DNA from: Rhizobiaceae bacterium MnEN-MB40S
GTDB lineage: Bacteria > Pseudomonadota > Alphaproteobacteria > Rhizobiales > Rhizobiaceae
NCBI GenBank assembly: GCA_024343425.1
Contig: BRLC01000010.1
Coordinates: 1 to 64,000 of the forward strand
DNA: 64,000 bases
Reading direction: 5' to 3'
Shown here: one piece after another, positions 30,990 through 41,550 of the stretch
Position numbering within the stretch: position 1 is the first letter of the stretch
Layout of the letters: every line of letters starts with the position of its first letter
The notes under the pieces: model-generated
What the model was told of the DNA's origin: nothing
The model's input: only the letters and a program-made list of their open reading frames with translations
Database searches by the model: none
Program-made: the position numbers and the translations under genes

Positions 30990-33900
30990 CTAGAACTTCA
31001 GATCAAAACTGGCCGTGAATGCATTTTCCGTCGCGTCATCAGAGAACTGGCCCTGATAGCCGAGAGCAAAATCGGCGCTTTGCGTCAGGCCGACTTCGAC
31101 GCCGGCTTCGACAATCGCGACGTCTTCGGCTATCGGAGCGCCCTCGACGCTGAAAGCATCTGATGACGTGAAGGCGTGGGTGGCCAAAGGCGTCGTCTCG
31201 CCGAAGGCATGTCGCCAGCCAAGCGCGCCATGAACGGAAGTCGCGAGACTTCCCAGACGGAAGCTGTTCGCAGCCCGCAGACCGAGCGTCGTATAGGTGA
31301 CATCGCTGTCGCCGCCATGTCCATGCAGGCCAGCGGTTCCGTTCTCAGCGTAGCCGTCGGTCTGCAGGTTGACATAGGCGAGGCTTGCGAACGGTTCGAA
31401 GGTCAGCGCGCCGCCGGCGTTCAGTTCGTAGCCGGCCTCTGCGAACACCTGCAGCGCGCGCGCATCATATGACGACGCGACAACTTCAGAAAACCCGGGG
31501 AAGACAACGGCGCGCGTCGCATCGACGTCATACCATGTCCGGGTTGCGCCGAAACTCAGGCCGATGTCGCCGGGACCGAGGCCGGCCACTTTCGTTCCGG
31601 CATAGGCGCCGAACAGATAGGCGTCGGCGTCCGCGCTGGATGATCGCGAAACATTTTCGAGGGACGCCACGCCATACCCGCCGATCATGCCGAAACGCCA
31701 ATCGCTGACCGGAACGTCGGCGCCGACGAATACGCCGCCTTCTGCAACCGAGACGCCGCCGGCGTTGGCGTCGCCCTCGTATTCTCCCCAGGATCCGTAT
31801 CCCTGTGTCCAGATCGACGCCCGACCGGCGTCCAGGCAGTTGTTCCGATCTTCGGATGACCCATCGTCATTCGGCAAAGCCGTATCGCGAACCAGGCAAT
31901 CGTCATCGAGAGCGGCGCGAATCCGGCGGCTCACGGCGTCTCGCGAGAAACGGCTCTGGTCGATGAGGGCGCTTTTGACGCTGGCGTAGATTTCACCGGA
32001 AAGCGCGTCGAAGGCCGTGCGCGCGGATTCCGCGTCAAGCACGAGCACGTCGTTGTAAAGCGCAAGCGAGGAGCCGGACTGCTCCAGCGTATCAAGCGCT
32101 CCGGCCGTGGCCTTCTGGTTTCGCGTCACTGCGGCGGTGTCGAAGATCCGCCCGGAGCCGTCGCTGTCTATGATGGCGATCGTCAGATAGACATTATCGT
32201 CGTCATAGGACTTAAAGGCCTCGAGGAACGCCGACGTGACCGTCGTGTCGTCGAAACTTCCCTCCACGCCCTCTTCCGAAGTGATGATGGTGTAGACCTG
32301 ACCGTTCTGGTAGCTCGTATCCTGGTCGAGAGCGGTCACCGTCACCGTTCCGCCGTCGATGGTCACGATCCCCGTTACGCTGACCAGTTGATCGGCGGAA
32401 CCGTCGCCGGCAAGATCCACCGCATAGATCGAACCTGACTCGAATGTAAGGTCGCCCTCGACCGTCAGCGCGCCGATGCTTTCGGCGCCTGAGCCTGGCG
32501 ACAGCGCGCCGCCGCTGGCGATCACGGTCGAACCGACCGTTCCCACGCCCGACAGGACGGCGCCGCTTTGCACGGTCGTCAGCGAACTGCTGGCGATCGA
32601 ACCGTTAACCTCCAGCACGCCTCCCTGAACGTCCGTGGCGCCGGTGTAGGCGCTGTCTCTCGTGAGGACGACGGTTCCGTCTCCGGATATGACCAGACTG
32701 CCGGTCGAGGCGTTTTCGGTATTGTCTTCAAGATCGGCGTTGAGCGTGAAAACATCCTCGCTGGCGACGGCCACCAGATTGAGTTCGCCATCGAGCAGAA
32801 CGCCCCCGTCCGCCGTCAACGTCAGCGCGGTGTCGCCGCCGGTGGCGATCAGCGCTTCGCCGCTGTCGACATCCGTCGCATCCGCAGCCGTGCCGCCGCG
32901 TATCGTCGCCCCGTCCCCCAGGGTGATCGCGCCGTCTGCCGTGATCGCATTGTCTCCAGCGGCCACGACGGTTGCATCGCCGCCCAGCGTGAACGAGGAA
33001 CTCTGTCCCGCAAGCGTGATTGTCGCGGCGGCGACCGTGGCGTCGGCGTCCGTCGCCGACGCATTGGACACTTCGCTGTCGGCGTAGAGGTAAAGCACGC
33101 CCTCCTCGACATCGAACACCGTGCTCCCGGAGCCGGTCTGGATAAAGTCATTGGCTCCGCCCAGCGCCCACACGCCGGCGCCCGTTTTTTCGATCACGAC
33201 GGAATCGGCGGTTTCCTCGACGCCCATCGGATCACGCATGTCCAGCAGCCCACCTTCTGCGACCGAAACTTCGAACTCGGTTTCGCCGGATGAGGTGATG
33301 GTGTCGAAGGTGATCGAATTTGCTTCGCCATTCGCCGTATTGCCGGAAAACACCGAAACACCGCCGCTGGTGACGACCAATTCGATCGTTCCTCCATAAG
33401 CGTATATCGCGCCGCCGCCATAAGTCGCCGAGTTTTGATAGAAGCTGCTATCTGTGATCGTGACAGCACCCGCAAGGGTGTAGATCGCGCCGCCATATTC
33501 GTCAGCCGTATTATTGGAGAAACTGCTGTCCGCAGTCGTCACCACACTGTAGAAGTTGTAGATCGCGCCGCCATATTCGCCGGCCGAGTTTGCAGTGAAA
33601 CTGCTGTCGGTAATCGTTGTTTGATTCCCAGATCCGTAAACGTTGATCGCGCCACCGGACCCGTCCGCGGAGTTTTTCGAAAAACTGCTGCCGCTGATCG
33701 ACATCAGGTCTCCGGTGGTTTTGATCGCGCCGCCGTCATAGTCAGCCGAGTTCGCGGTAAAACTGACGCCGGTGATCGTCGCCTCATCCCCGGAGAAGTT
33801 GATCGCGCCGCCATGACGACCCGCTGAATTTTCAGAGAAGCTTTCCCCGGTGACGGCCAGGGATCCAGTGCTGTTGATCGCGCCGCCATTGCCGATTGTC

Positions 33901-34808
33901 GTGCTGTTGCCTGAAAAGCTGCTGTCAACGATCGTCAGCGCGCCGTCGCTGTGGACCGCTCCGCCGAAATAGGTGGTTGTGTTGCCGGAAAAACTGCTGT
34001 CGACAATCGTGAACGTTCCGGTGCTGTAGATCGCGCCGCCATAATAGTCGCCCTGATTGTCGGAAAAAATGCTGTCGGCGATCGTCACCGTTCCGCCAAG
34101 GCTGTAAATGGCGCCACCCCATCCGCCGGATTCATTCCCGGACAGTTCGCTGTCGGCGATCGTGAGCGCTCCGCCATTGCTGTATATGGCGCCGCCATGC
34201 GATCCACTGGCATTTTCGGAGATTGTGCTGTCGACGATCGTGATATCGGCGGAACTCGAGATCGCTCCGCCAACGTGGATGGACGAATTGTTCGACAGGA
34301 CAAGGGCCGACGCGGCGCCGCCGTCGCTGAGCGCGGCATTGTCGCTGCCGACATACAAATCATAGCTGCCCGCATGAAAGACGCCGCCGACATCGGTGGT
34401 GTCGAAATCACTGTAGGTCACCGTCGCCCCGTCCTCGACATAGATGATCCTGTCGTTCGACAGGGTCGTGTGGCTGGAGAAATTCTGCGACGTGCTGAAC
34501 GTGTCCGTGGCGTTGGCCTTGACCGCGTCATTATAGGCTTCGAGCGCCGCATCCATCGCCGCGGCGTTTTCGTCCGAGGGATCGGCCGCATAGGCCTGGA
34601 TGGACGCCTCAAAGGCGGCGCTGGCGTCGGACACGTCGTCAGCCAGGGCCGCAATGGGCGCTACGAAGACGCTGAAGAGCAGCGCCAGGGCGCTTGCGCC
34701 GCGGCTCCATCGACTGTTTGATACTCGAAAAGAGCAATGGCCCGCACTGTCCATGGCATTTTGCTTCACCATTGCCGCCGTAGCCGTTTCCTGCCTCTTC
34801 TTCGCCAT
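30990..34808 (-). CDS. Autotransporter adhesin-like protein with Pmp-type GGAI/FxxN repeats
   Basis: A 1272-residue type V secretion protein. Residues 1-~55 are an extended signal peptide (basic stretch, hydrophobic core near LALLFSVFVAPIAALA). About 190-480 is a right-handed beta-helix of twelve ~25-residue units, each with GGAI/GGAV and most with F(S/T/Y)xN; these are the two hallmark tetrapeptides of chlamydial Pmp proteins. Residues ~500-950 contain PATR-like autotransporter passenger text (GGVLEVNGSIASSSLTTVQSGAVLSGVGTV). The C-terminal ~270 residues are the beta-barrel, ending ASFDLKF with terminal Phe. ATG 34808 with AGGGG upstream is preferred to a TTG at 34880. Ligand unknown. Confidence 0.88.
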   Translation of the reverse strand: MAKKRQETATAAMVKQNAMDSAGHCSFRVSNSRWSRGASALALLFSVFVAPIAALADDVSDASAAFEASIQAYAADPSDENAAAMDAALEAYNDAVKANATDTFSTSQNFSSHTTLSNDRIIYVEDGATVTYSDFDTTDVGGVFHAGSYDLYVGSDNAALSDGGAASALVLSNNSSIHVGGAISSSADITIVDSTISENASGSHGGAIYSNGGALTIADSELSGNESGGWGGAIYSLGGTVTIADSIFSDNQGDYYGGAIYSTGTFTIVDSSFSGNTTTYFGGAVHSDGALTIVDSSFSGNSTTIGNGGAINSTGSLAVTGESFSENSAGRHGGAINFSGDEATITGVSFTANSADYDGGAIKTTGDLMSISGSSFSKNSADGSGGAINVYGSGNQTTITDSSFTANSAGEYGGAIYNFYSVVTTADSSFSNNTADEYGGAIYTLAGAVTITDSSFYQNSATYGGGAIYAYGGTIELVVTSGGVSVFSGNTANGEANSITFDTITSSGETEFEVSVAEGGLLDMRDPMGVEETADSVVIEKTGAGVWALGGANDFIQTGSGSTVFDVEEGVLYLYADSEVSNASATDADATVAAATITLAGQSSSFTLGGDATVVAAGDNAITADGAITLGDGATIRGGTAADATDVDSGEALIATGGDTALTLTADGGVLLDGELNLVAVASEDVFTLNADLEDNTENASTGSLVISGDGTVVLTRDSAYTGATDVQGGVLEVNGSIASSSLTTVQSGAVLSGVGTVGSTVIASGGALSPGSGAESIGALTVEGDLTFESGSIYAVDLAGDGSADQLVSVTGIVTIDGGTVTVTALDQDTSYQNGQVYTIITSEEGVEGSFDDTTVTSAFLEAFKSYDDDNVYLTIAIIDSDGSGRIFDTAAVTRNQKATAGALDTLEQSGSSLALYNDVLVLDAESARTAFDALSGEIYASVKSALIDQSRFSRDAVSRRIRAALDDDCLVRDTALPNDDGSSEDRNNCLDAGRASIWTQGYGSWGEYEGDANAGGVSVAEGGVFVGADVPVSDWRFGMIGGYGVASLENVSRSSSADADAYLFGAYAGTKVAGLGPGDIGLSFGATRTWYDVDATRAVVFPGFSEVVASSYDARALQVFAEAGYELNAGGALTFEPFASLAYVNLQTDGYAENGTAGLHGHGGDSDVTYTTLGLRAANSFRLGSLATSVHGALGWRHAFGETTPLATHAFTSSDAFSVEGAPIAEDVAIVEAGVEVGLTQSADFALGYQGQFSDDATENAFTASFDLKF

Positions 34809-34948
34809 GAAATCCCCTATTCGCCCCTTCCGCCCGAAGCCGTGGTATTCGTCCAAAAGCAACGGAACCTTGACCCCCAACTCGCATTTCTATGTATTGA
34901 AGCAGGCCGTCAGGAACCTGCCATTTCACGACAAAGATCGATATTCGA

Positions 34949-35989
34949 GTGCGCGCACATACTTCTTTTGCCATGACCTCCGTCCGGGGCATCGGACCCT
35001 TGCCAAGGCTTCTGGACCGCATGGAAGGTCCGCTGGCGGCGGCGCATCTGTTTTCCGAGATTGGCCTGCCGATCGACATCGCCAGCGAAGCACAACGGAT
35101 GGTTCCGCTCGACACGCTGATCAGGCTTTACGAAGACGCCGCCCGCCTGACCGGCGATCCGCTCTTCGGCCTGAAAGCCGGCCAGGAGATGGTGGACGAC
35201 TACGGGCTCTGGGTGGAATATGCGAGGAGAGCGCCAACGTTGCGCGCCTGCCTCGAGCGGGCAAGCAGATCCATCGCCTATCACCAGACCGGCACCAGTC
35301 TGACGTTGTCCGTCAGCGGCGGTCGCGCGCGTTACGCCTATCGCGTTTCAGCGCGACGGCCGGCCAATCGGTTGCAACACCTCCAGCATACGATACCGGC
35401 GCTGCTCGAGACATTTCGCGTCTTTGCGGGCGAGGACTGGAAGCCGGACTGGATCGAACTCGATCTCGACTACGATCCGCGCATAAGGGCTATGGAGAAG
35501 GCGCTTTCTGTTCCGGTCCGCTGCGGGCAGCCCGCAATGGCTCTGGTGTTTTCGCCTGCTCTCCTCGACCGAGCTCAAAAAACCGATGCGCCTGCTTCGA
35601 AGAACCTCGGATGGACGGAACTGAAAACCATGGTGCGGGATCGCCCGCCACGCGCCTTCGCTGATCTTGTTCGCGAGACGATTCATCTCGACCTGATTTC
35701 CGGCGCGCCCCAGATCGACGGTGCGGCGCAGCGCCTCGGCATGGGACCGAGAACCGTTCAGCGCCGCCTGCAAGACGAAGGATGCGCCTACCGGGACCTG
35801 GTCGCGGAAGTACGCGCGGAGCGGGGCAAGATGCTGCTTGCATCCACCGACCTGCCGATTACGGAAATAGCGTTTCGCCTGGGCTACAGCGACCCGACCC
35901 ATCTTGCCAGGGCGTTCTCGCAGCGCGTGGGAACCTCCCCCACCGCATATCGCAAGGCCCGTCGCGGGACAAAGGCAAGCAGCAGTTAG
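34949..35989 (+). CDS. AraC family transcriptional regulator (AraC-type ligand domain plus HTH)
   Basis: A 338-346-residue regulator. The N-terminal ~200 residues match the arabinose-binding-type domain common in OruR/VirS-like regulators (LFSEIGLPIDIASEAQRMVPLDTLIRLYEDAARLTGDPLFGLKAG). The C-terminal double HTH is APQIDGAAQRLGMGPRTVQRRLQDEGCAYRDLVAEVRAERGKMLLASTDLPITEIAFRLGYSDPTHLARAFSQRVGTSPTAYRK (~253-335). Start is either GTG 34949 or ATG 34973; neither has a clear ribosome site. It is divergent from the autotransporter gene, a likely target. Confidence 0.9.
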   Translation: MRAHTSFAMTSVRGIGPLPRLLDRMEGPLAAAHLFSEIGLPIDIASEAQRMVPLDTLIRLYEDAARLTGDPLFGLKAGQEMVDDYGLWVEYARRAPTLRACLERASRSIAYHQTGTSLTLSVSGGRARYAYRVSARRPANRLQHLQHTIPALLETFRVFAGEDWKPDWIELDLDYDPRIRAMEKALSVPVRCGQPAMALVFSPALLDRAQKTDAPASKNLGWTELKTMVRDRPPRAFADLVRETIHLDLISGAPQIDGAAQRLGMGPRTVQRRLQDEGCAYRDLVAEVRAERGKMLLASTDLPITEIAFRLGYSDPTHLARAFSQRVGTSPTAYRKARRGTKASSS

Positions 35990-36014
35990 ATCGAGACGAC
36001 GCCATAGCGAACGC

Positions 36015-37682
36015 TCATTCGGCCGCCGTTCCGCCGTTGGAGCAGCCGTTCTGGAAACCGTTGTTGCAATGCGCTTTCAGGCGCTCGGTGTCGGCCGCCG
36101 TCCAGGCTTCGGGCGCGGTGACCTCGACCCAGGGATCGATATAGTCATGCGCATAATAGGCGTGACCGTATCCCGCGGGAGCGGCGGTCGAGAGCGCCAT
36201 ATCGAGGGCCAGCTGGAACTGCGTGACAATGGGCATGAAGCGCAGATAGGGCGAAACGCCCCTGCCCGGCGGCTCGCGCATCCAGACCGGCGGCCGCAAC
36301 GCCGACAGCGGATCGAAAAACACGATCGGGTCGCTCGGATATTGCAGGAAGACAATGCGCATGTCGCCCCAGTCGGCGTAGCCGGCCTCAGTCTCGTCCG
36401 GCGTGCTGTAGCGGATCAGCGATCCGTCGCCGATTTTCGGCAGGACCCACCGGGTGCCTTCATTGCGCGCGTGCTGCACCTTGTTCCAGAATTCCGACGG
36501 GAAGGGCGGACCGGCCCAGAACGCGCCGTCAATCGGATCATTGACCAGCTGGAAGAGCGTCGTCGCATACATCGACGACCAGGCACCGAGGCTCAAGCCG
36601 TGAATGTAGAGCCGCGGCCGCCGATCGGTTGGCAGGGTCGTCCAGTAATCATATATGGTCGAGATCGTCGCCGAGGCCTGATCGAGGCCGGTTCTGGTTT
36701 CGAACAGCAGCGCGAAAGGCGACTGCAGATAGGAATATTGCACCGCGACCGTCGCGATGTCGCCGTTGTGCATGTATTCCAGCGGATCGTGCGACCCCGG
36801 ATCCATCCAGCCGGTTCCGGTCGGGCTGGCCAGCACCAGAACCTTGCGGTCGAACGCGCCGAGCCGGATCAGTTCGGCGAGCGCAAGGTCGGCGCGCTCC
36901 TGCGGCGTATCGGCGTCGGCGCGGCCGACATAGACGCGCACGGGATCGAGCGCCGGCTTTCCGGAAAAGGCGGAGATCGCCGCTGCGTCCGGGCCGCCGG
37001 TCACGAAATCGCGTCCGGGCTGGCCCATTTCCTCCCACCCGACCAGGGATTCGGCGCTGCCGGGAATGCGGGCGAGCGTTGGCGCGGGCGGCGCCCTTTC
37101 GAACAGGTTCTGACCGGCCTCATAGGCTTCGTCCATGGCCGAAATGGCGGTGTCGAGCAACCCGTCGCGCGTGACGACGAACAGCACCAGAAACACAATG
37201 ACCAGACCCAGCACATTGGCTCTTCGCGGCGGCATGACGCGGTGAAGGCGCGTGCGGACGAAACGGGAGAAAAATGCAATCAGCGCGCCGACGCCGAACA
37301 GAACAAGGAACACGACAAGGGCAATCAGCAGCATCTGGATCAGATGCGCGTCGTCCACAGGATCCATTCCCATGCGGGCGCGTATGTCGTTCTGCCACAG
37401 AAGCGCGTAGCGCAGCGACAGCGCCAGGACGACAAGAACCCCGACAGCGGCGATCGCCTTCACGATATGCAGGAGGCGACCGCGCAACACCGGCATGTCC
37501 GCCGCCGTCCAGAGCAGTTCGACAATCCGCCAGGCGAGGTATCCGAGCGCCATGACGATGCCGCCGAGAGCGCCTTGCAGAACAGGGTCGCGCGGGATCA
37601 GCGACGGCGTCAGGGAGGCGGCGAGAAACAGGAGCCCGAGCAGGACGCCGAAGGACGAGAACGGCGATAAAATGCGTTTCAT
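36015..37682 (-). CDS. Membrane-anchored alpha/beta hydrolase family protein (DUF2319/PF10081-like)
   Basis: A 555-residue protein with four to five N-terminal membrane helices (within 1-175) followed by a large alpha/beta-hydrolase domain. The nucleophile elbow is IHGLSLGAWSS (Ser ~353 by position), preceded by RVYVGRADADTPQERADLALAELIRLGAF and LASPTGTGWMDPGSHDPLEYMHNGDIATVAVQYSYLQSPFAL, which are typical of this two-domain family. It ends in a Cys-containing tail (HCNNGFQNGCSNGG). Substrate unknown; probably acts at the periplasmic side of the inner membrane. It is convergent with the AraC gene. Confidence 0.82.
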   Translation of the reverse strand: MKRILSPFSSFGVLLGLLFLAASLTPSLIPRDPVLQGALGGIVMALGYLAWRIVELLWTAADMPVLRGRLLHIVKAIAAVGVLVVLALSLRYALLWQNDIRARMGMDPVDDAHLIQMLLIALVVFLVLFGVGALIAFFSRFVRTRLHRVMPPRRANVLGLVIVFLVLFVVTRDGLLDTAISAMDEAYEAGQNLFERAPPAPTLARIPGSAESLVGWEEMGQPGRDFVTGGPDAAAISAFSGKPALDPVRVYVGRADADTPQERADLALAELIRLGAFDRKVLVLASPTGTGWMDPGSHDPLEYMHNGDIATVAVQYSYLQSPFALLFETRTGLDQASATISTIYDYWTTLPTDRRPRLYIHGLSLGAWSSMYATTLFQLVNDPIDGAFWAGPPFPSEFWNKVQHARNEGTRWVLPKIGDGSLIRYSTPDETEAGYADWGDMRIVFLQYPSDPIVFFDPLSALRPPVWMREPPGRGVSPYLRFMPIVTQFQLALDMALSTAAPAGYGHAYYAHDYIDPWVEVTAPEAWTAADTERLKAHCNNGFQNGCSNGGTAAE

Positions 37683-37915
37683 GGCGATTGATCCCCCGCG
37701 TAAAAGCCGACGCCGACAATAACGGCGAAGAGTTTAACGACGGGTGTGCATATTTCGAAAATCTTTAGGGAAGTTTTTAACAGGAAGAACGCCGTCGCTT
37801 TCAAAATGTCGGAGGTCTTGCAGACCGGTCGCGTGTGGCGTGCGAGGGGTCAACACGTTTTTGACAGTTGCAAAGCGTTTCGGTTTTCTCCATGACCCTG
37901 TTGAGGAGGGTGCGC

Positions 37916-39577
37916 ATGGATTGTGATGTGGGAATTGTCGGCGGCGGGCCGTTTGGCCTGATGCTCGCCAACGAGCTTGGGCGGCGCGGCGTCTCCGCGA
38001 TACTGTTCGACGAGAAATCGTCGACGGCGTTCAATCCGCAGGCCAACGCCACCCAGGCGCGGACCATGGAGCACTATCGGCGGCTGGGGTTCGCAGACGA
38101 GATAAGAGCGCTCGGCATGCCGGAGGATTTTCCGACCGACATCGCCTATTTCACCCGCTATGCGACCCATGAACTGGCCCGCTTCCGGCTGCCCTCGGCG
38201 CGCGAGGCAAAGAGCCGCATCGCCTCGCTTGGCGGGTCATGGAGCGCGGCGGAGATGCCGCACCGCGTGTCGCAGAAATTCGTCGAACAGGTGCTTCGAA
38301 ACCACGCGGAAAAGCTCGACGGCGTCTCAGTTCACTACGGATGGAAGGTTGTCGGTTTCCAGGATAGCGCAGACGGCGTCGCCGTCGAGGCCGAGGACGT
38401 CGAGACGGGATCACGCCGCACGATACGATGCCGGTACATGGCGGCCGGCGACGGCGCACGCAGCTTCGTTCGCCGCCAGCTGGGATATCGGATGGGAGGC
38501 GAAACCGGCGTCGTGCGCGATTTCTTCGGCGGACGAATGTTCGCACTGTATTTGCGCTGCCCGGAATTCTACGAAGCCTCGCCGCATGCGCCAGCCTGGA
38601 TGAATGTGACGTTCAACGCGCAAAGACGCGCCTTCATGGCGGCGGTCGACGGGCGCGGCGAATTCGCCTTCCATACGCAGCTTCGCGATGGCGAGGACGC
38701 GGATGCGATGAGCGACGACGAGGCGCTTGAGGTGTTCCGCTCGGCGGTCGGCCGCCCGGTCGACGCCGAAATCCTGTCGCGCGGAACCTGGACGGCCGGC
38801 CATGCGCTGGTGGCGGAGCGGTTCGCCGCAGGCCGGGTCTTTCTCGGCGGCGACGCGGTGCATCTGTTCACGCCGGCCGGCGGGCTTGGCTACAACACGG
38901 CGATCGACGACGCGGTCAATCTCGGCTGGAAACTCGCCGCCGTGGTGAATGAATTTGCGCCGCCTGCGCTTCTCGACAGCTATGAAATCGAGCGGCGACC
39001 GGTCGCCATCCGCAACACCGGCTTTGCCCGGCGCTTCGCGGAGTCGCTGGGCAACTACAAGCCTCAGCCGGGGCTGGAGGACGACACCGAAGAGGGCGCC
39101 GAGCTTCGCAAGGCGGCGGGCGATTACCTCGGAGCCCATGGCCGGGCGGAATTCAATATCCCCGGCGTCACCTTTGGCGCGCGCTATGACGGCTCTCCGA
39201 TCATTGTCGGTGAGGCGCGTGAACCGGCCGAGGACAGGCCGGATCACTACGCGCCGACCGCTTCGCCGGGCGGGCGGGCGCCGCATTTCTGGTTCGACGA
39301 GACCACGTCGCTCTACGATCTGTTCGGCGTCGAGTGGACGCTGCTGCGCCTCGGCGGGAGCCCGCCGGAAGCAGCGAGCATGATCGCCGAGGCGGAGCGC
39401 CGCGGCATGCCGCTCAAGCTTCTGGACATCGACGATCCGGAGGTCGCCGCCCTCTACGAGGCGCCGCTTGTTCTCGTCCGGCCCGACCAGGTCGTGGCCT
39501 GGCGGGGAGCCGACGACAGCGAGGCGCGGTTCGTTCTCGACACGGTGTTGGGAGAGCGCTCGTCCGCCTCTGCGTGA
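37916..39577 (+). CDS. FAD-dependent aromatic-ring-type monooxygenase
   Basis: A 553-residue flavoprotein monooxygenase (PHBH/MhpA fold). FAD motifs are DVGIVGGGPFGLMLANELGRRGVSAILFDEK (~4-34), a DG-type motif YMAAGDGARSFVRRQLG, and GDAVHLFTPAGGLGYNTAIDDAVNLGWKLAAV, the second FAD motif. A C-terminal thioredoxin-like domain follows, as in the MhpA/PheA group. GAGGAGGG before ATG 37916 fixes the start. It is unaccompanied by ring-cleavage genes, so the substrate is unknown. The 233-bp gap upstream (37683-37915) shows no gene. Confidence 0.87.
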   Translation: MDCDVGIVGGGPFGLMLANELGRRGVSAILFDEKSSTAFNPQANATQARTMEHYRRLGFADEIRALGMPEDFPTDIAYFTRYATHELARFRLPSAREAKSRIASLGGSWSAAEMPHRVSQKFVEQVLRNHAEKLDGVSVHYGWKVVGFQDSADGVAVEAEDVETGSRRTIRCRYMAAGDGARSFVRRQLGYRMGGETGVVRDFFGGRMFALYLRCPEFYEASPHAPAWMNVTFNAQRRAFMAAVDGRGEFAFHTQLRDGEDADAMSDDEALEVFRSAVGRPVDAEILSRGTWTAGHALVAERFAAGRVFLGGDAVHLFTPAGGLGYNTAIDDAVNLGWKLAAVVNEFAPPALLDSYEIERRPVAIRNTGFARRFAESLGNYKPQPGLEDDTEEGAELRKAAGDYLGAHGRAEFNIPGVTFGARYDGSPIIVGEAREPAEDRPDHYAPTASPGGRAPHFWFDETTSLYDLFGVEWTLLRLGGSPPEAASMIAEAERRGMPLKLLDIDDPEVAALYEAPLVLVRPDQVVAWRGADDSEARFVLDTVLGERSSASA

Positions 39578-39644
39578 TGCGTTTACCGCTTAACAACATC
39601 ACGCTCCGGCTTTCCTTGCGCCCGCGAATCTCCGATGATACGGC

Positions 39645-41510
39645 ATGGCCGTCAAACTTCTTTCAGAGACACTGATCAACCAGATCGCCGCCGGCGAAGT
39701 GATCGAGCGGCCGGCGAGCGTCGTCAAGGAACTGGTGGAGAACGCCATCGACGCCGGGGCGCGGCGCATCGAGGTCGCGACCGCCGCGGGCGGCAAGTCG
39801 CTGATCCGCGTGACCGACAATGGCTGCGGCATGGGGCCCGCCGATCTGGGGCTTGCCGTACAGCGCCACTGCACGTCGAAGATCGACGGAGACCTGGATC
39901 ATATCTCGACACTCGGCTTTCGCGGCGAGGCGCTGCCGTCGATCGGCTCGGTCGCCAAGCTCCGGATCCAGAGCCGGCCGGACGATGCGGACACCGGCTT
40001 CGAAGTCCGCGTTGAAGGCGGCCGGCTGTCAGAGCCCCGGCCCTCGCCCGGCAACAAGGGCACGATCGTCGAGGTTCGGGATCTGTTTTTCGCGACACCC
40101 GCGCGTCTGAAATTCATGAAGAGCGAGCGCGCCGAGACCGGCGCGATCACCGAGGTCGTGCGCCGCATGGCGATCGCTTTTCCGCAAGTGCGCTTCGCGC
40201 TTTCCGGCCCCGACCGGACCAGCCTTGAGTTTCCGGCGACCGAAGATGACCGGCTCGCCCGCATTGCCCAGATTCTCGGTCGGGACTTCAAGGACAACGC
40301 CATCGCGCTCGACGCCGTGAGGGAAGACGTCCGGCTGACGGGCTTCGCCTGTGTGCCGACATTCAACCGGGGCAATTCGCTGCACCAGTACATGTTCGTG
40401 AACGGGCGGCCGGTGCAGGACAAGCTGCTGATTTCGGCGATCCGCGGCGCCTATGCCGACACCGTGCCGCGCGGGCGCTATCCGGTGGCGACGCTGTTCA
40501 TCGAACTCGATCCGGCGCTGGTCGACGTCAATGTGCATCCGGCGAAGGCCGATGTCCGGTTCCGCGATCCAGGGCTGGTGCGCGGCCTCATCGTTGGCGC
40601 GATCCGGGAGGCTTTGACGCGCGAAGGCGGCCGCGCCTCGACGCTGGGCGCAGAAGGGATGATCCAGGCCTTTCGACCGGGATTCAGGCAGCAATCCGCT
40701 GCGCCGCAGAGCCTTCCTGCAGGCTTTGGCAATCCGGCAGCCTTCGGTGCTGGTCAACGCCCGCAGAATTACGCCATGGATCAATCGCCGTTTCGTCCTC
40801 TTGAGGCGGCGGCGGTTACAGGGTTTGCAGAGGAACGGCAGGCCGTCTTCGGCGCCATCGATCGCCCAAGCGCGCGCGGCGAAAGAACGCCGGCCAACGA
40901 TTATGCGACGCCTGCGGACGATGCAACGGACCATCCTCTGGGCGCGGCGCGGGCGCAGCTGCACGAGAACTATATCGTCGCCCAGACTCGCAACGGCCTC
41001 GCCGTAATCGACCAGCACGCGGCGCATGAACGCCTCGTCTACGAGGCGCTGAAGCAATCGCTCCACGCGGACCGGACGCCGTCGCAGGTCTTGCTCATTC
41101 CGGAGATCGTCGATCTTGCCGAGGAGGACTGCGACCGTTTCATGACCCACGCCGACGCCTTCGCGGAGCTGGGACTGACGGTCGAGCGCTTCGGCCCCGG
41201 CGCGCTGGCCGTGCGCGAGACGCCGGCGATCCTCGGCGAGATCGACGCCGCGGGCCTGGTGCGCCAGCTTGCCGACGATATTGCCGAGTGGGACGATGCG
41301 AGCGGCCTGAAATCGCGCATCGACCATGTTGCGGCGACGATGGCGTGCCATGGTTCGGTGCGCTCGGGCAGACGCCTCACGATCGAGGAAATGAATACGC
41401 TGCTGCGCCAAATGGAAGCGACGCCGGGTTCCGGCCAGTGCAATCACGGCCGGCCGACCTATATTGAACTCAAACTATCTGATATTGAGAAGTTGTTCGG
41501 CCGGCGATAG
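39645..41510 (+). CDS. mutL: DNA mismatch repair protein MutL
   Basis: A 621-residue MutL. The N-terminal GHKL ATPase has [39 protein letters not shown] and [13 protein letters not shown]. The C-terminal half carries [12 protein letters not shown] at about residue 450, the DQHA-x2-E-x4-E endonuclease motif of MutL proteins in organisms without MutH, and ends with [12 protein letters not shown], another conserved C-terminal element. It couples MutS mismatch recognition to strand incision. It is followed by the DUF2093 gene, as in many Hyphomicrobiales. Confidence 0.97.
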   Translation: MAVKLLSETLINQIAAGEVIERPASVVKELVENAIDAGARRIEVATAAGGKSLIRVTDNGCGMGPADLGLAVQRHCTSKIDGDLDHISTLGFRGEALPSIGSVAKLRIQSRPDDADTGFEVRVEGGRLSEPRPSPGNKGTIVEVRDLFFATPARLKFMKSERAETGAITEVVRRMAIAFPQVRFALSGPDRTSLEFPATEDDRLARIAQILGRDFKDNAIALDAVREDVRLTGFACVPTFNRGNSLHQYMFVNGRPVQDKLLISAIRGAYADTVPRGRYPVATLFIELDPALVDVNVHPAKADVRFRDPGLVRGLIVGAIREALTREGGRASTLGAEGMIQAFRPGFRQQSAAPQSLPAGFGNPAAFGAGQRPQNYAMDQSPFRPLEAAAVTGFAEERQAVFGAIDRPSARGERTPANDYATPADDATDHPLGAARAQLHENYIVAQTRNGLAVIDQHAAHERLVYEALKQSLHADRTPSQVLLIPEIVDLAEEDCDRFMTHADAFAELGLTVERFGPGALAVRETPAILGEIDAAGLVRQLADDIAEWDDASGLKSRIDHVAATMACHGSVRSGRRLTIEEMNTLLRQMEATPGSGQCNHGRPTYIELKLSDIEKLFGRR

Positions 41511-41550
41511 ATGATCCGGCTTAACCAAGAAGATACGACGAGGGAACGGG

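Noticed and set aside
35904-37670. A 588-codon plus-strand open frame.
   Set aside because: It is antisense to the membrane alpha/beta hydrolase at 36015-37682, which has clear motifs; the long frame follows from GC-rich codon bias.
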